Origin: Lamellibrachia satsuma
Lineage: Eukaryota; Annelida; Polychaeta; Sabellida; Siboglinidae
DNA length: 64,000 nucleotides
NCBI GenBank assembly: GCA_033239005.1
Contig: BSQZ01000009.1
Coordinates: 1,497,752-1,561,751 of the forward strand
Reading direction: 5' to 3'
The position numbers were made by a program, and so were the translations under genes. How positions within the stretch are numbered: the first letter of the stretch is position 1; every line of letters begins with the position of its first letter. The notes under the pieces were generated by a model that was given only the letters and a program-made list of their open reading frames with translations, was not told the origin of the DNA and searched no databases. This document shows positions 49,343 through 59,392 of this stretch, piece by piece.

Positions 49343-50171
49343 TGGAACAGTCCGGTCTTACGTCGACGAAAATGAAGCGTCACCGTCACTCGACCGTATT
49401 CGAATGGCACGCGTCGACCCATGTCGTCTCTTATATCCACTTCGATCGAGTGGAAGTTCGAGCGCAACAGAGGTATGTAGTGAACGTTAGTGAAACGTTC
49501 GGACACCCTGTCACCGTGACGTCCGCTAATCGGAATGGATCGCAACAGAGGCGCGAGAGCGTCACCCACTATACGAGACTCCACGACGTCCGTGTATACG
49601 TATAGGGTGTTGAACCCCTGCGTCATGTCCACCACATTGGGAGCCTCGATGTGGAAGAGGTACGTGGAGTCCGAGAGTCGGAGATGAGTGATGACGCGGA
49701 CGTAGTAGTCGTCTCCACCGCTCCGGTGTCTACGGATTCGTGGAATCCTAACATGGAAGTAGTCGAGCTGTGGTACGGTATGGTGAACTTGGTGTTCTCC
49801 GTCATGTGTAACGTCATTTTTTGAGTGACGGAACTGTAGCTCATTTGAGCCCGCGTCTTCGCCGTTCTCAGACTGTACAGTCCGTTGTTGACGTGGTACA
49901 GCAATGTTAACGGGTCGTCGTAATATCCACACGACAATCTCGCACGTCGACTCACGTCGGGATCATCGATCTCGTTGAGGAATAACCAGACATCGTCCTC
50001 CGTGACGTTGTACCAAGTGTGCGAATACTGCATCTCTGTCAACCCGCACTCCCACTCGCCGATCAGATCGACACGGTGAGGCAACTCCGTGACGTAATGG
50101 GTCAAGGTGTTGTCGAGGTACGTCTTCATAGAAGCGTTGCTAGGCAGCGTCATGTAGAAATCAGTCGTCAT
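49339..50171 (-). pseudogene. Penton-like minor capsid protein, frameshifted
   Basis: From ATG 50171 the frame begins with the conserved start of this Polinton protein (DFYMTLPSNAS), followed by LIGEWECGLTEMQYSHTWYNV and a NNGLYSLR region. Between about 49745 and 49710 it shifts into the frame ending at 49339, which carries FHIEAPNVVDMTQGFNTLYVYTD and the terminal FEYGRVTVTLHFR strand. Intact length would be about 277 residues. The protein is thought to be the vertex (penton) single-jelly-roll subunit. It follows the integrase stop by six bases and overlaps the pX start, so these genes are tightly packed. One frameshift is the only damage seen. Confidence 0.75.
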
Positions 50172-50177
50172 TGCGTC

Positions 50178-51005
50178 TCAACGCAGGCGGTACACGGGCG
50201 GTTCGGAGGGATGAACTTCGTGCACGGTGAACACCTCTTCGCTCCAGTTCGTCTCGTAGCCCTTTTCGAACGTGCCTTTGTACATGCTGATGCGCATGCG
50301 ATCCGACACGTTCAACTTGGGCACACCCTTACCGTCGTGGCCGTACAGACGTTGCCACACCTTTTCTTGATTCCTTGCAGTCACCTGCGACGGAGCCATA
50401 CCGAGGCTGCGGTGACGGGTGTTGTTGTACGTTCGCATCAGATCCTGAAGGACGTCAATGTAACGCCACATGTGATCCTTCAACGTCTTGTTGAAACGTT
50501 CCACGATGCTCGCCTTCGTCTCCGCGTTGTGCGTGGAGAAGTGATGCACGCCTCGTTTTCGTAAGAGCGTCTGAACGCATTTATTCAGAAATTCCATTCC
50601 ACGATCCGTGTGTAACGCCTGCGGCAGGTCGTCCGCGAACGCGATTCGCAGAGCGGCGACCAACGATGCGGCGGACTTGCTAGGTATAGGAATGCATCGA
50701 GCTCGTTTCGAAAAGACGTCGATCGTTGTGAGGAGAAAGGTCATACCGTCGTTGTCGTCTTTCAACGTCCTCATGTCGACGAGATTGGCCTGCCACTGTT
50801 GATTCACACCGCCCACGATGACGCATAGTCTCTTGAAACGACGTCTCGCTGGTTTGTGTAAGCTGTAGGCGTCCTGTTCCGACAATCATCGCGCGACTAT
50901 TTTCCGAGGGGCGTGCATGACGCGTCGCAAGGCATCGACTCCTCCGTAACTGCCTACTCGACTCGGGTCGAAATAGACCTTCTTCATCAGTCTCTTCGAC
51001 ATCAT
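50178..51005 (-). pseudogene. Retroviral-type (RVE) integrase, in-frame stop
   Basis: The integrase inserts the element and makes the 6-bp duplication. Starting at ATG 51005 or 51002, an N-terminal segment with VYFDPSRVGSYGG and LRRVM precedes an in-frame TGA at 50888-50886. The frame then continues in the same phase into the catalytic core. The DDE triad is visible: Asp in QANLVDM, Asp in HTDRGMEF and Glu in KASIVERFNK. A C-terminal domain with PKLNVSDRMRIS, FEKGYETNWSEEVF and PVYRL follows and stops six bases before the penton ATG; relatives usually extend further, so the tail may be short. The TGA most likely replaces a tryptophan codon. A TATATAA element lies at 51103-51109, about 100 bp upstream of the ATG. 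Confidence 0.9.
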
Positions 51006-51100
51006 TAAAACAGAAGGTCCGACGCGTTGACGGTGGTGACGTTGACGGCTCCCGAGTAGTGACGAACGACGAGGAGTGTGCTGACGTATAGTAGAACGCA

Positions 51101-51110
51101 CGTTATATAA
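51101..51110 (-). promoter_or_regulatory. TATA box upstream of the integrase gene
   Basis: TTATATAACG on the minus strand in the 206-bp gap between the 252-residue gene and the integrase start. Confidence 0.45.
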
Positions 51111-51211
51111 GAATTACGGCTACAAAGTCATCGAGTAAGGTAAGTCCGCTAAACAATATCGAAGCGACGATGGAACGATGCGTGTCTTGCGAATCCAACG
51201 ACATGAGTGGG

Positions 51212-51970
51212 TTACGACGACGACGTAGTCTCCTTATAAGTCGAGCCAGCGAGGCGGTGTGGGTGTGGGATGTCTCGGACGAGCGAGGGGTGTCCAACGT
51301 AGAGATTTTCGAGCGCTACCAACAGCACGTGGGGTAGCAGCAGACCGTCGAGAGAGAGAGAGTCCGTTTGTATGTAGGTTCTCCTGGCAGCGTTACCGAT
51401 CAACTCCATGGGTATGTTGACGGTGCAGAGTTGCTTCGCGAGCGACCGCCAACCCGTTGGAGCGTCGGTCTTTCTCTTACGCAACAGATCGTGAACGAGA
51501 TCCACCGCGTTACTTCCTGCAATGGGAACACCCTCGTGCACGAGTTCGCCGCGATCGCTCCACGCGACGTTTCTTTTGAGATGTTCCATCAATCGTCTGG
51601 CTTTGGCTCGCAGACTCTTGGGAACGGTGTCCAAGACGGTAGCCTCCAGTCTTCTAATAGGAGCATCCTCCTCCTCCTTCGTGTCCTCACCCCTCGCCTT
51701 TGAACCTTCCGTCGATTCGTTCACCGCGATCATGCGTACCGGTTCCTTGACGCGTTTATCGACCAGGCCGTTGTACCGTTGCAACACCTGATTATACAGC
51801 GTTACCTTGGTCCCGTCGTCGAGGTCCTTTCTATCGAGGATGGTCTTCATCTCCTCATCGAGGGCTTGCACTATCTTGCCTACGGTGTCCGTTGGAGGAG
51901 GAGGAGGTTGCAAACGAAGCGCGTCCAACAATCGAGGGTCCACCAAAGCCATCTTTCGTGCGTGATCCAT
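51212..51970 (-). CDS. Conserved Polinton protein of unknown function (KMALVDP family)
   Basis: 252 residues, hydrophilic and highly charged. It starts DHARKMALVDPRLLDAL, a start I recognise from other metazoan Polinton genes. A poly-Pro stretch follows, then a helical region with LDEEMKTILDRKDLDDGTKVTLYNQVLQRY, an acidic linker (EDTKEEEDAP) and a second folded part with PTGWRSLAKQL and LLLPHVLLVALENL. There are no catalytic motifs I can identify. Either ATG 51970 or 51952 could start it; 51970 overlaps no upstream gene. The ending (Ser-rich, then TAA) looks plausible but may be altered. The position between virion and packaging genes suggests a structural or core role; this is inference. Confidence 0.65.
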   Translation of the reverse strand: MDHARKMALVDPRLLDALRLQPPPPPTDTVGKIVQALDEEMKTILDRKDLDDGTKVTLYNQVLQRYNGLVDKRVKEPVRMIAVNESTEGSKARGEDTKEEEDAPIRRLEATVLDTVPKSLRAKARRLMEHLKRNVAWSDRGELVHEGVPIAGSNAVDLVHDLLRKRKTDAPTGWRSLAKQLCTVNIPMELIGNAARRTYIQTDSLSLDGLLLPHVLLVALENLYVGHPSLVRDIPHPHRLAGSTYKETTSSS

Positions 51971-51992
51971 GCGTCTAATTCTCGGTTAGCAC

Positions 51993-52343
51993 CTAACGAA
52001 GCAAGGGTAGCAAGACCGAACCCGCCAACGGAGCTAGGAAGGCCGATAGGAAACCTCCGCTCTGTCCCTCGCCAACCTGGGGTTTCGGCAAGAGGCGTCT
52101 TCTCCTGGCGGCGGTCGTGTTTCTCCGAGCCAACTCGCGTAGCTTCGTCCTGTATTTGCCCAATCGTCGCCTCTGTAAAGCAGTTAATGGAATGTTCTTC
52201 GTTAGTATGTTGTAAGCACACTCGGCTAGTGCACACAGCAACTTGGCGTCGGCGTTGGCGATGATGGCCTTTTTCACTTTGTTGTTCTTGTACCTGGCCA
52301 GAGTCTGGATGCACAAAATGTGTTTCCTCACCAGAGCGGACAT
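51993..52343 (-). CDS. Short basic core-type protein with hydrophobic C-terminus
   Basis: 116 residues from ATG 52343. It has an Ala/Lys-rich helical part with KAIIANADAKLLCALAECA, a YNILTKNIPLTALQRRRL block, a basic linker and a Gly-Gly-Phe-Leu start of a hydrophobic C-terminal helix ending PLAGSVLLPLLR. This pattern recurs in Polintons of many animals; its role is not established, but a virion core or membrane-interacting function is likely. I chose ATG 52343 because a TATAAAAGAC box sits at 52371-52380, about 30 bp upstream, overlapping the ATPase stop. The longer frame back to 52487 would read through the ATPase tail in another frame. The stop is TAG. Intact. Confidence 0.7.
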   Translation of the reverse strand: MSALVRKHILCIQTLARYKNNKVKKAIIANADAKLLCALAECAYNILTKNIPLTALQRRRLGKYRTKLRELARRNTTAARRRRLLPKPQVGEGQSGGFLSAFLAPLAGSVLLPLLR

Positions 52344-52370
52344 GGTGCGAATGAAGAGACGATTCACGCG

Positions 52371-52380
52371 GTCTTTTATA
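52371..52380 (-). promoter_or_regulatory. TATA box for the core-type gene, overlapping the ATPase stop
   Basis: TATAAAAGAC on the minus strand, about 30 bp upstream of ATG 52343. The ATPase stop codon TAA (52378-52376) lies within it. Confidence 0.5.
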
Positions 52381-53002
52381 CCTTCGGCAAGTACACGTAC
52401 TGCACGCCGTCGTCTGGAAAGACGGCCGTGCGCAGACGCATGTCCTTGGGCGTGTCCTGTTTGAGATCGACCAATAGATAACCGCACGGTGCTGTCGTGG
52501 CGTCTTTAAACGCCTCCTGTACGAATTTCGAGCGTCCTGGATACATCTATCGAGCCAAGTGCGACATCTGCGTCGCGTCGCGTGGATTCTTGAACACCAC
52601 CATGTAGTGAGTGTTAAGACTGATGGTGCGACTCTCTTTGTTTTTAGAGAACAGGTTCTGTACGAGATACAGCACGGACGTGTTCCTGTGGTGACTTTTT
52701 TTAGTAAACAAGGTCGTGACTCGCTCGTTCGTTTCCGCCATGAGATCGTCTATGACGATGAGGTTCCTCGTTGTCGGTTCGAACATGGATTCCGTCGGTA
52801 ACCCTTCCTCAAATCGCACGTGAGTCAAGTCCGTTGTCGCGTAAGCCTCTTGCCATTCTCCGTAACACCACGTGATCTTTTCGGGAGGTGGATCGATCAT
52901 CGCGGTGGCGTGATGCAACAGACGCGTCACGAACGTGCTCTTGCCGCATCCCGTCGGTCCGGCGACGACGCACGTGAAGGGGTGTTTCCATCGCGCGTCC
53001 AT
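52376..53002 (-). pseudogene. FtsK/HerA-type genome packaging ATPase, in-frame stop
   Basis: The ATPase would pump DNA into the capsid. From ATG 53002 the frame shows the N-terminal WKHPFTCVVAGPTGCGKSTF with the Walker A box and LIVIDDLMAE as Walker B. An SHHRNTSVLYLVQNLF block follows as the sensor region. An in-frame TAG at 52549-52547 interrupts it after 151 residues. Reading continues in the same phase for 55 more codons with the family's usual C-terminal region (an LLVDLKQDTP block) to TAA at 52376. Complete length would be about 208 residues. The TAG sits where a glutamine codon is expected. Confidence 0.9.
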
Positions 53003-53040
53003 GGTCTGTTATGACAGACCGTCGAACTGCGTCGCCTTAT

Positions 53041-56000
53041 CTACACGTCCGTCGGACCCGTGCTCAAGCCGTCCTCGTGCACCACGCGTTTGGCGTAGAA
53101 GTAGGTGAGAGCCGTTCGTTCCTGCACGTACGTCATCACGGCCGATTTATACACCCGAAACCCGCGGTTCTTTCCGCTTCCGCTCCGACGACTGGTGAGC
53201 ACCTCCAGGAACGCCTCCTTGTCGATGGTGTTGTGCCGTTTGCTCAGACCTTTGGTGCTGTACTTGTCGGTGGGTCCGAAACAATAGTACGTCTTGCTAC
53301 ACAACCCCACGAACCCGTCGCCGACCATTCTACCTTGAACAGTCCCGGAGTCCTCTTGTCGAACGCTCGTCGCGTCTTGCAGCACTCTCCGTCTCCGACC
53401 CACTGTCTGTTGGCGAGTCGACAGCGCACGTACTCGTTCCGATGCGCGTCGCAACATTCCGACGGGAGCCATTCGGATCGATGTCGGAAATAATGTTCTC
53501 GTAGTGCAGGGGTCACGAGGGCATCGACTGACTCGTCGGCCAAGGCCAAATAGGCACTGTCCGTATCCATCTCGCAGTATTGAAACAGAGGACGCTCCAC
53601 GTATCTGTCGATGAAGTCGTAATAGAACTACAACATGCGCATCTTGGCATACTGCAGAACGAAGAATCCCACGTGTATAGGCAAGGCACACGTCACTGTT
53701 CTCTTGCTCATCTCTATCTCGTACGCGTCGTCGACGACGACGTCGAGTTGCCAGAATCGACGATCGTTGACCAGGCGCGACGCCGCCTTCTCCGTGCAGT
53801 AGTTGACGTCGCGATGTCGGTCCACGTTGGTGATGATTTTTCCATAACCCGAGTTTCCCAGCAACTTCATGGTGTCCGCGATGACGGCCCTGTCTCGGTG
53901 GACGTCTCCCGCGCGTCTGGCCTCGGACACGGCATCGCCGAATCGACGGAAGCACGGAATCGGATCGTATTCGATGACCTGATAGACGTGTAACACCTCG
54001 AGACCGTGGTCCAGATACCATCGCAACAGAGGCGTGGCGAGCAATATCTTATCGCCGTAATAACTGCCCACGAGCATGCGTCTCGGAATCGTCATGATGT
54101 TATGCTCTTCGGCGTATCGACGCATGAATGGACCGAGATCCTCGCGTATCAGACTGATGTTCTTGAACACGGGCTGCATCTCGGCGAAGTGATCGCGCAG
54201 TTCTTCCGGCACGCAAATGTCGCACTCGATCATGCCGAACACGGTTCCGTCGCGCACGCCACTCAGGATCTGTTGCGAAGTCATCGTCCACTGAACGTGT
54301 CGACGTCGTCGTGGGAACGCGGCGTTCAGACACCGTTTTACGTGAGGATCTCGTCTCATCTTTTTCCACTCGCACTCCCACAGCTCGACGACCTTGACGA
54401 AGTGACGTAGGTAGGCGGTGGTCTTTCGGGTCTCGACGAGCAGTTCGGCCATGGTTTTCCCGTTGACGGAATTGACCTCTGCTCGAGTGCACGGGCAACC
54501 GTGAAAGAAACAACCTTGGAACTGATAAGCCGTCTTCCTCTCGCTGCACCATCCATCCACTCGATGTTTACCTATCCGTTTCTCTCGTCCGTTGGTCTGA
54601 TGTCGTATGGAAAGTCCCGTGCGTTCTGATTCCCACGTCAGCCATTCCGAGGCCATCTGGCCGTACCGCTGAGCCGATTCGGGTCGGAAGTCGTTCTCAA
54701 TTCGTCGTCGCGTGTACCACCCCATGGGCATGTCTTGCATGAGCGACCATAGATACAGAGCGTTCGCATCATATCCGACGATCGATCGACACGGACGGGC
54801 CGCCTCTCTGTACTCGTTTCGACGTAGCGTGGTGATCGCTTTCTCGTGATAGCGGTGAAATATGATCAACGGACCACCGCAAATGTTATCTTTGACGAGA
54901 TCCTGCAGATCTTTGTGTTTCTCGTTGAAGGTGGTAAAGTAGTTCTTCTCGGGAAGGTCGTTGAACAGGTACAGCAAGGTCAGACCTGGTACACTGATGC
55001 CTTGCTTGAACATGTCTATTCCACGCTGCTGATAGAAGTCAAACTGTCGGTCGACGGCCTGTAGAAAGGGAACCACGTCCCTGTTGTTATACCAGACGAG
55101 AAAGTCGCGCAACGTCGTCATACCGTTGTCGTGCCATGCCTCCTGACAACTGACGTAATCCTCGTCAGAAATACCTTCGTTCTTCAGTCGACTGAAGAAG
55201 GCCTCTTTCGGCGGTAGAACGGTATCGATCGATCCATGTACTCGTACGGGAAATGACCTTTCGTCACCTCACATCCGTACGCTTTCAGATACTTGGCGTA
55301 ACTGAACCCGGGAGCCAGGTAGTTGGTCATGTCTAGGAATTTCAACTGATCCGTCGAAAGACACATGAAAGCTTTGTTGCGCTTGATGACGAAAAACGGT
55401 CCGTCACCCTCGTTCTCTTCTTCTTCTTCTTCCTCTTGCCGCCTCTCTTCTCGTTCGTCTGTCTTTGCAATGGTCAGGAAGTAGGGCACGAGGAACTGTT
55501 TGACGACATTGAGATCGTACTGACCCGAATTGAACCCGATGACGGGTAACTAACGCATCCATCCATACAGTTGTCCCATCAGCTTTTTGTACGGATTTTT
55601 TGTACGTCGACTTTTCTTGTCGTTGGCTGCTCTCGTAGTCTCCTCTTCCTCGTCCCATCGCGTCGATTCTTCCGCGAGTTGCTCCAACACGTTCTCGTAC
55701 GAGTCTTTGATGCTGTCGTACGCGGCGTCGCTCATCGATATCAGAATGGCCATCATGTCGATCACCAACTTGTTGGAGTCTCCGTTCGTGACGAGACATG
55801 TCACTCGTTCGTGTCCTGGTACGTTTGATGCCACGCTGACGCTCAGTGGAACGTGACGCGCGATCCAGTGAACCTCGCTGTCGGACGGAAGTTGTTCGGT
55901 GTCGAACCAACATTCGAAATCAAAAGTGGCTCGGTACGGGTAGTATCGCAACGACTCGTTCACTCGGATGTTCTCGTCATTCAGTCGTTCGAATATCGAC

Positions 56001-57416
56001 GGAGTCGAATGGTACACGCCTCCCGGAAAGATTCGACGTACAGAGCCCGTACACGTGCTCTCGTGTACACGTGCGTTTCCACAACGAGTTGCATGTCCGA
56101 CATCTGTACGAGTGACAGTACATGCGTACATCGCTGATGAAGGAGAAATGCGTCTCGTGAAGGTTGAGGTAGAGCGTGGTGGGATATTTACAGATCGATC
56201 GACGGATGAGTTCGGCGGTTGGTCGTTCGTCGTCCTTCTCGTTCGGTTTTACGAGACTGTACACGCACACGTTCGTCTGGAACGTGGTCTCGACTCGATG
56301 GAGGTCTTTCACCGAGACTCCAGCAAATTTCTCCATGGGTACACCGTCTTGAGCGTAAGCCTCGTACAGCGTCTTCACAGCTGGTTTCAATCGACGTAAG
56401 TCGCATCCTCGGTGCAGGGCCAGATATCGAAAGAGACACAGGTTATCACCATACCTCGTGCCGCGGTTGAGATCCGCTTCCAACCCGACGACTGCTTTGT
56501 TCTTCTTAATGTAGACCGGAAGGGGTCTCATTCCCACGCATCCTATCAGATGATCGATGATACGATTGACAAAGAAGGTGGCATTTATCACGAGCTCGCA
56601 CACCCACGCGGAATCAGGTCTTTGATTGATGGCCCATTGCAAGACGTCGGCTTCTCGGATTCGTTCCAGAAACTCGTCAAAGTCCTTGCTGTTGGCGATG
56701 AGACTGGGTTCGTCCAGGTATCGACCACAGCAGTTACAAGACGCGTGATAATACCTGTATCGATCCGTGTTCTTGTTCCTCAGCACGAATGCGTAACTGA
56801 GGTTAATCTTGAAGGCGTTGGTCTGCTCCTGGAACACGTTCCTCAACGGTGTTTCTAGAACGGTCGTGTCTAGCGTCGTTAATCTGTAATTGTACCTGCT
56901 CTGGAGCGGTCCTCTCGCTACGCATGTCCTTATGGAGGACCAGTGCTCCCGAACGACGTCTAACAAGTTCGTCAACAGAGCGTCTGGGAGGGGAAGACGC
57001 TCGGGTGGCTCAACGGGGTCTTCGTCGGTGACTAGCGGGTGATAAGGTGGTGGTGGTGGTGGTGGTGGTGGTGGTGGTGGTTTGTTACACGCTTGTTTGT
57101 TCAAGTAGTCACGTTTGACGAAATTCCTTCCGCATTTAGCACACGTGAATGTCTTGCTCTTTTTTTTAAGACGACATGTTGTTCTTACGTGATGCTGCAG
57201 ATCGTTCCATCTTTCGAACGTCGCTTCGCATTTACACGAGTATTTCGTTTTCTTCGAACGATCATCTTGAGAGGGGTCTTCTAGACGAACGCCAGGGGGC
57301 GCTATCGAATAAGAATGCTCGTTTGCAGACGGTGACAGATGACTCGCTAAGTGGCGTCGTAGAGCCGCATACGAATCGAGCGCGAGTCCACAGCGACGAC
57401 ATAGATGGCGTTTCAT
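53041..57416 (-). pseudogene. Protein-primed DNA polymerase B with N-terminal zinc fingers and OTU-like region; multiply disrupted
   Basis: This would replicate the element from its ends. ATG 57416 is preferred to ATG 57449, which lies too close to the TATA box at 57466-57473. C2H2-type zinc fingers (CRRCG and others) and a 12-Pro run encoded by (GGT)n open the protein. Next, about 56465-56140, a region with YGDNLCLFRYLALHRG and LHETHFSFISD resembles an OTU-type Cys/His pair. The exonuclease motif DFECWFD is near 55930. Polymerase motifs follow: A, YDANALYLWSL, near 54770; B, KLLGNSGYGK, near 53845; C, MDTDSAYL, near 53565. Damage: frameshifts near 56045, 55230 and 53330, and in-frame TAG at 55552-55550 and 53630-53628, both at expected glutamines. 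Length would be about 1460 residues, within the Polinton range. Confidence 0.9.
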
Positions 57417-57465
57417 GCTACCAACGACGTATCTACAACTGACAGACATTGACTCTCGTTATAAC

Positions 57466-57473
57466 ATATATAC
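57466..57473 (-). promoter_or_regulatory. TATA box of the polymerase gene
   Basis: GTATATATG on the minus strand, about 50 bp upstream of ATG 57416. Confidence 0.5.
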
Positions 57474-57790
57474 GGTTCAGAACCGTTCGTTATTTATTAA
57501 ATATCCGAAGGAACGTTCGTTACGCAAACGGCACCAAGACCGTACGGTGGCGACATCGATCGGACGAACGTTCATTACGACACCAAGACCGTACGGTGGC
57601 GACCTCGAACGGTCGTTATGCAAACGGTACCAAGACCGTACGGTGGCGACATTGAACGGACTGCGAGTTCCTTCGTTCAGAGGATGCCGCTCTATCTGCG
57701 AGTTCCTTCTCCTAGAGGAGGCGAGATTGAACACACTGCGAGTTCCTTTCGTTAAACATAATTCTTTCGGAGGATTCTTTACGAAGGTAC
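57474..57790. repeat. Short tandem repeats upstream of the polymerase gene
   Basis: Three copies of CCAAGACCGTACGGTGGCGA at about 57533, 57583 and 57631, each next to a GAACG(A/T)TCG word, followed by three copies of CTGCGAGTTCCTT. CGTACGG is partly palindromic. This is the proximal upstream region of the polymerase promoter and may bind regulators; that is inference. Confidence 0.7.
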
Positions 57791-58160
57791 AATAAAGAGT
57801 CTATGAGGACTGACAGCTCGCGCTATATTTTTATAATTCTTTACGAGGGGATGATACGAAGAATTTCTACGGCAACACACATACACGATATTTTTGTTTC
57901 ATTTTTTATTATGTTGTAATATATATCATACATATACGATTCGACTTATAGACGATGATGACATGCTGGGTTTGTGGATCTTTATGATCTTGACAGTGAC
58001 CCATAGCTTACGATCTGTTATCGATACGGCAGTGGCTAGCAGATGAAGATGAATAACTTGTGGGTTGTTAACCGCGACAGAGGTTAGGTAATGTTGATGA
58101 TTATAAGTCTTTTCCGCAGAGATATATATATATAACAACATAACAAAAACAATATATTCA
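57791..58160. other. AT-rich gap in the element
   Basis: No coding region is recognisable. It lies between the polymerase upstream repeats and the minisatellite and is much more AT-rich than the flanking genes. Confidence 0.5.
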
Positions 58161-58164
58161 CGAA

Positions 58165-58645
58165 TGTTCATTTCTACAGCAGCATTTCAACAACGGCTAT
58201 AATGTTCATTTCAACAGCGGTTATGTAGTCAATGTTCATTTCAACAGCGGTTATATATATTCATTTCAACAGCAGTTATAATGTTCATTTCAACAGCGGT
58301 TATAATGTTCATTTCAACAGCGTTTATGTAGTCAATGTTCATTTCAACAGCGGTTATATATTCATTTCAAAAGCGGTTATAATGTTAATTTCAACAGCGG
58401 TTATATATTCAATGTTCATTTCAACAGCGGTTATGTAGTCAATGTTCATTTCAACAGCGGTTATATATTCATTTCAAAAGCGGTTATAATGTTCATTTCA
58501 AAAGCGGTTATATATTCAATGTTCATTTCTACAGCGGTTATAATGTTCGTTTCTACGGAAGTTATGTGTATTCAATGTTCGTTTCTACGGTGGTTATATT
58601 TATATTCAATGTTCGTTTCAAGAGTGGTTTTAGGTAATGTTCATC
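58165..58645. repeat. Minisatellite (ATGTTCATTTCAACAGCGGTTAT)
   Basis: About 18 copies of a unit of 20-32 bp with a constant TTCATTTCAACAGCGGTTAT core and a variable TATA-rich or GTAGTCA spacer. It occupies most of the largest gene-free part of the Polinton, just after the 3' end of the 206-residue gene. Confidence 0.95.
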
Positions 58646-58658
58646 GCGACTGAATTTG

Positions 58659-59359
58659 TCATCGAACCTCCTTCTGCCACTCCGTCGATGTTATAGTGAC
58701 GGCAACGTCCTGGCACACGTTGTGAGTCACCGTCTCGAGTGACAAATGACTGTTTCGACATTCGAGTGTAACCTTGCGAAGCATGACGTCTTCGAGGATG
58801 ACATTGCAGACATCCTTCGTCATGACCTCGTCTGGGTTAAGTGGCCTAAACACGGCCACAGTGTCGAGAGGTGATGCGATAACGGTGGCGTCAGGTAGGA
58901 CGTACAGCGTCGGCATTGGCGTTGAAGACTCACTCTCCGATGAATCGGAGCCGTCGTCGTCGTCTTCCGGCATGGTCAGAGGACATCCCTCTGGTTGTGA
59001 ATCTACGTGTAACGAGGGCGGTGAAGTCGTCGCCACTGGTGCTTCCACCGGCTGAGTAATCACCGCCGGTCTCTCGAAGGCTTCCATTCGTCTCACGTCA
59101 TCGGTCTCCATCGCCGCTCTCTTCTTATAGGCCGCCATTCTCGCGCGTGATCTCTTTGACAGTAGTGTCACCCAACTCGGTATAGCGAAGACGTCGTCGT
59201 CACTCGGCGCCGTCCTCTTGTATGCCTCCTTGATGCGCTGCAAACCACTCTATCGAACAAAAAAGATTAGTACATATGCGCTCTATATAGTGCGCATAAA
59301 CCGTATTGTTTAATTAATACGTCTCTCACCTTATCTTTCACGTAATGTCGCCACTGCAT
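58659..59359 (-). CDS. Acidic protein with an 80-bp intron, unknown function
   Basis: Exon 1 (59359-59330) is ATG plus nine codons (MQWRHYVKDK). It ends at a strong AAG/GTGAGA donor; a TTCGATAG acceptor opens exon 2 (59249-58659) in phase 0 with SGLQRIKEAYKRTAPSDDD. The 80-bp intron lacks coding sense. The product has 206 residues: a basic N-terminal part (LLSKRSRARMAAYKKRAAM), a Pro-rich segment, a strongly acidic stretch (EDDDDGSDSSESE), a LYVLPDATV block and a C-terminal region with several Cys. The layout (basic tip, acidic centre) suggests a regulatory protein, but I recognise no family. It is the first gene upstream of the polymerase. Confidence 0.6.
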
Positions 59360-59392
59360 GCTCCCGCACGTTGAGGTTACTTCTATACTTAA

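Noticed and set aside
50886..55552. Reassignment of TAG to glutamine in the element
   Set aside because: TAG is also used as a plausible true stop (polymerase end at 53041-53043, core-type gene, RPA-like gene), one of the four in-frame stops is TGA, and real frameshifts exist. Decay is the simpler explanation.
46860..58000. Plus-strand frames of 60-260 codons opposite the Polinton genes
   Set aside because: They mirror the minus-strand genes in GC-rich DNA and show no family motifs.
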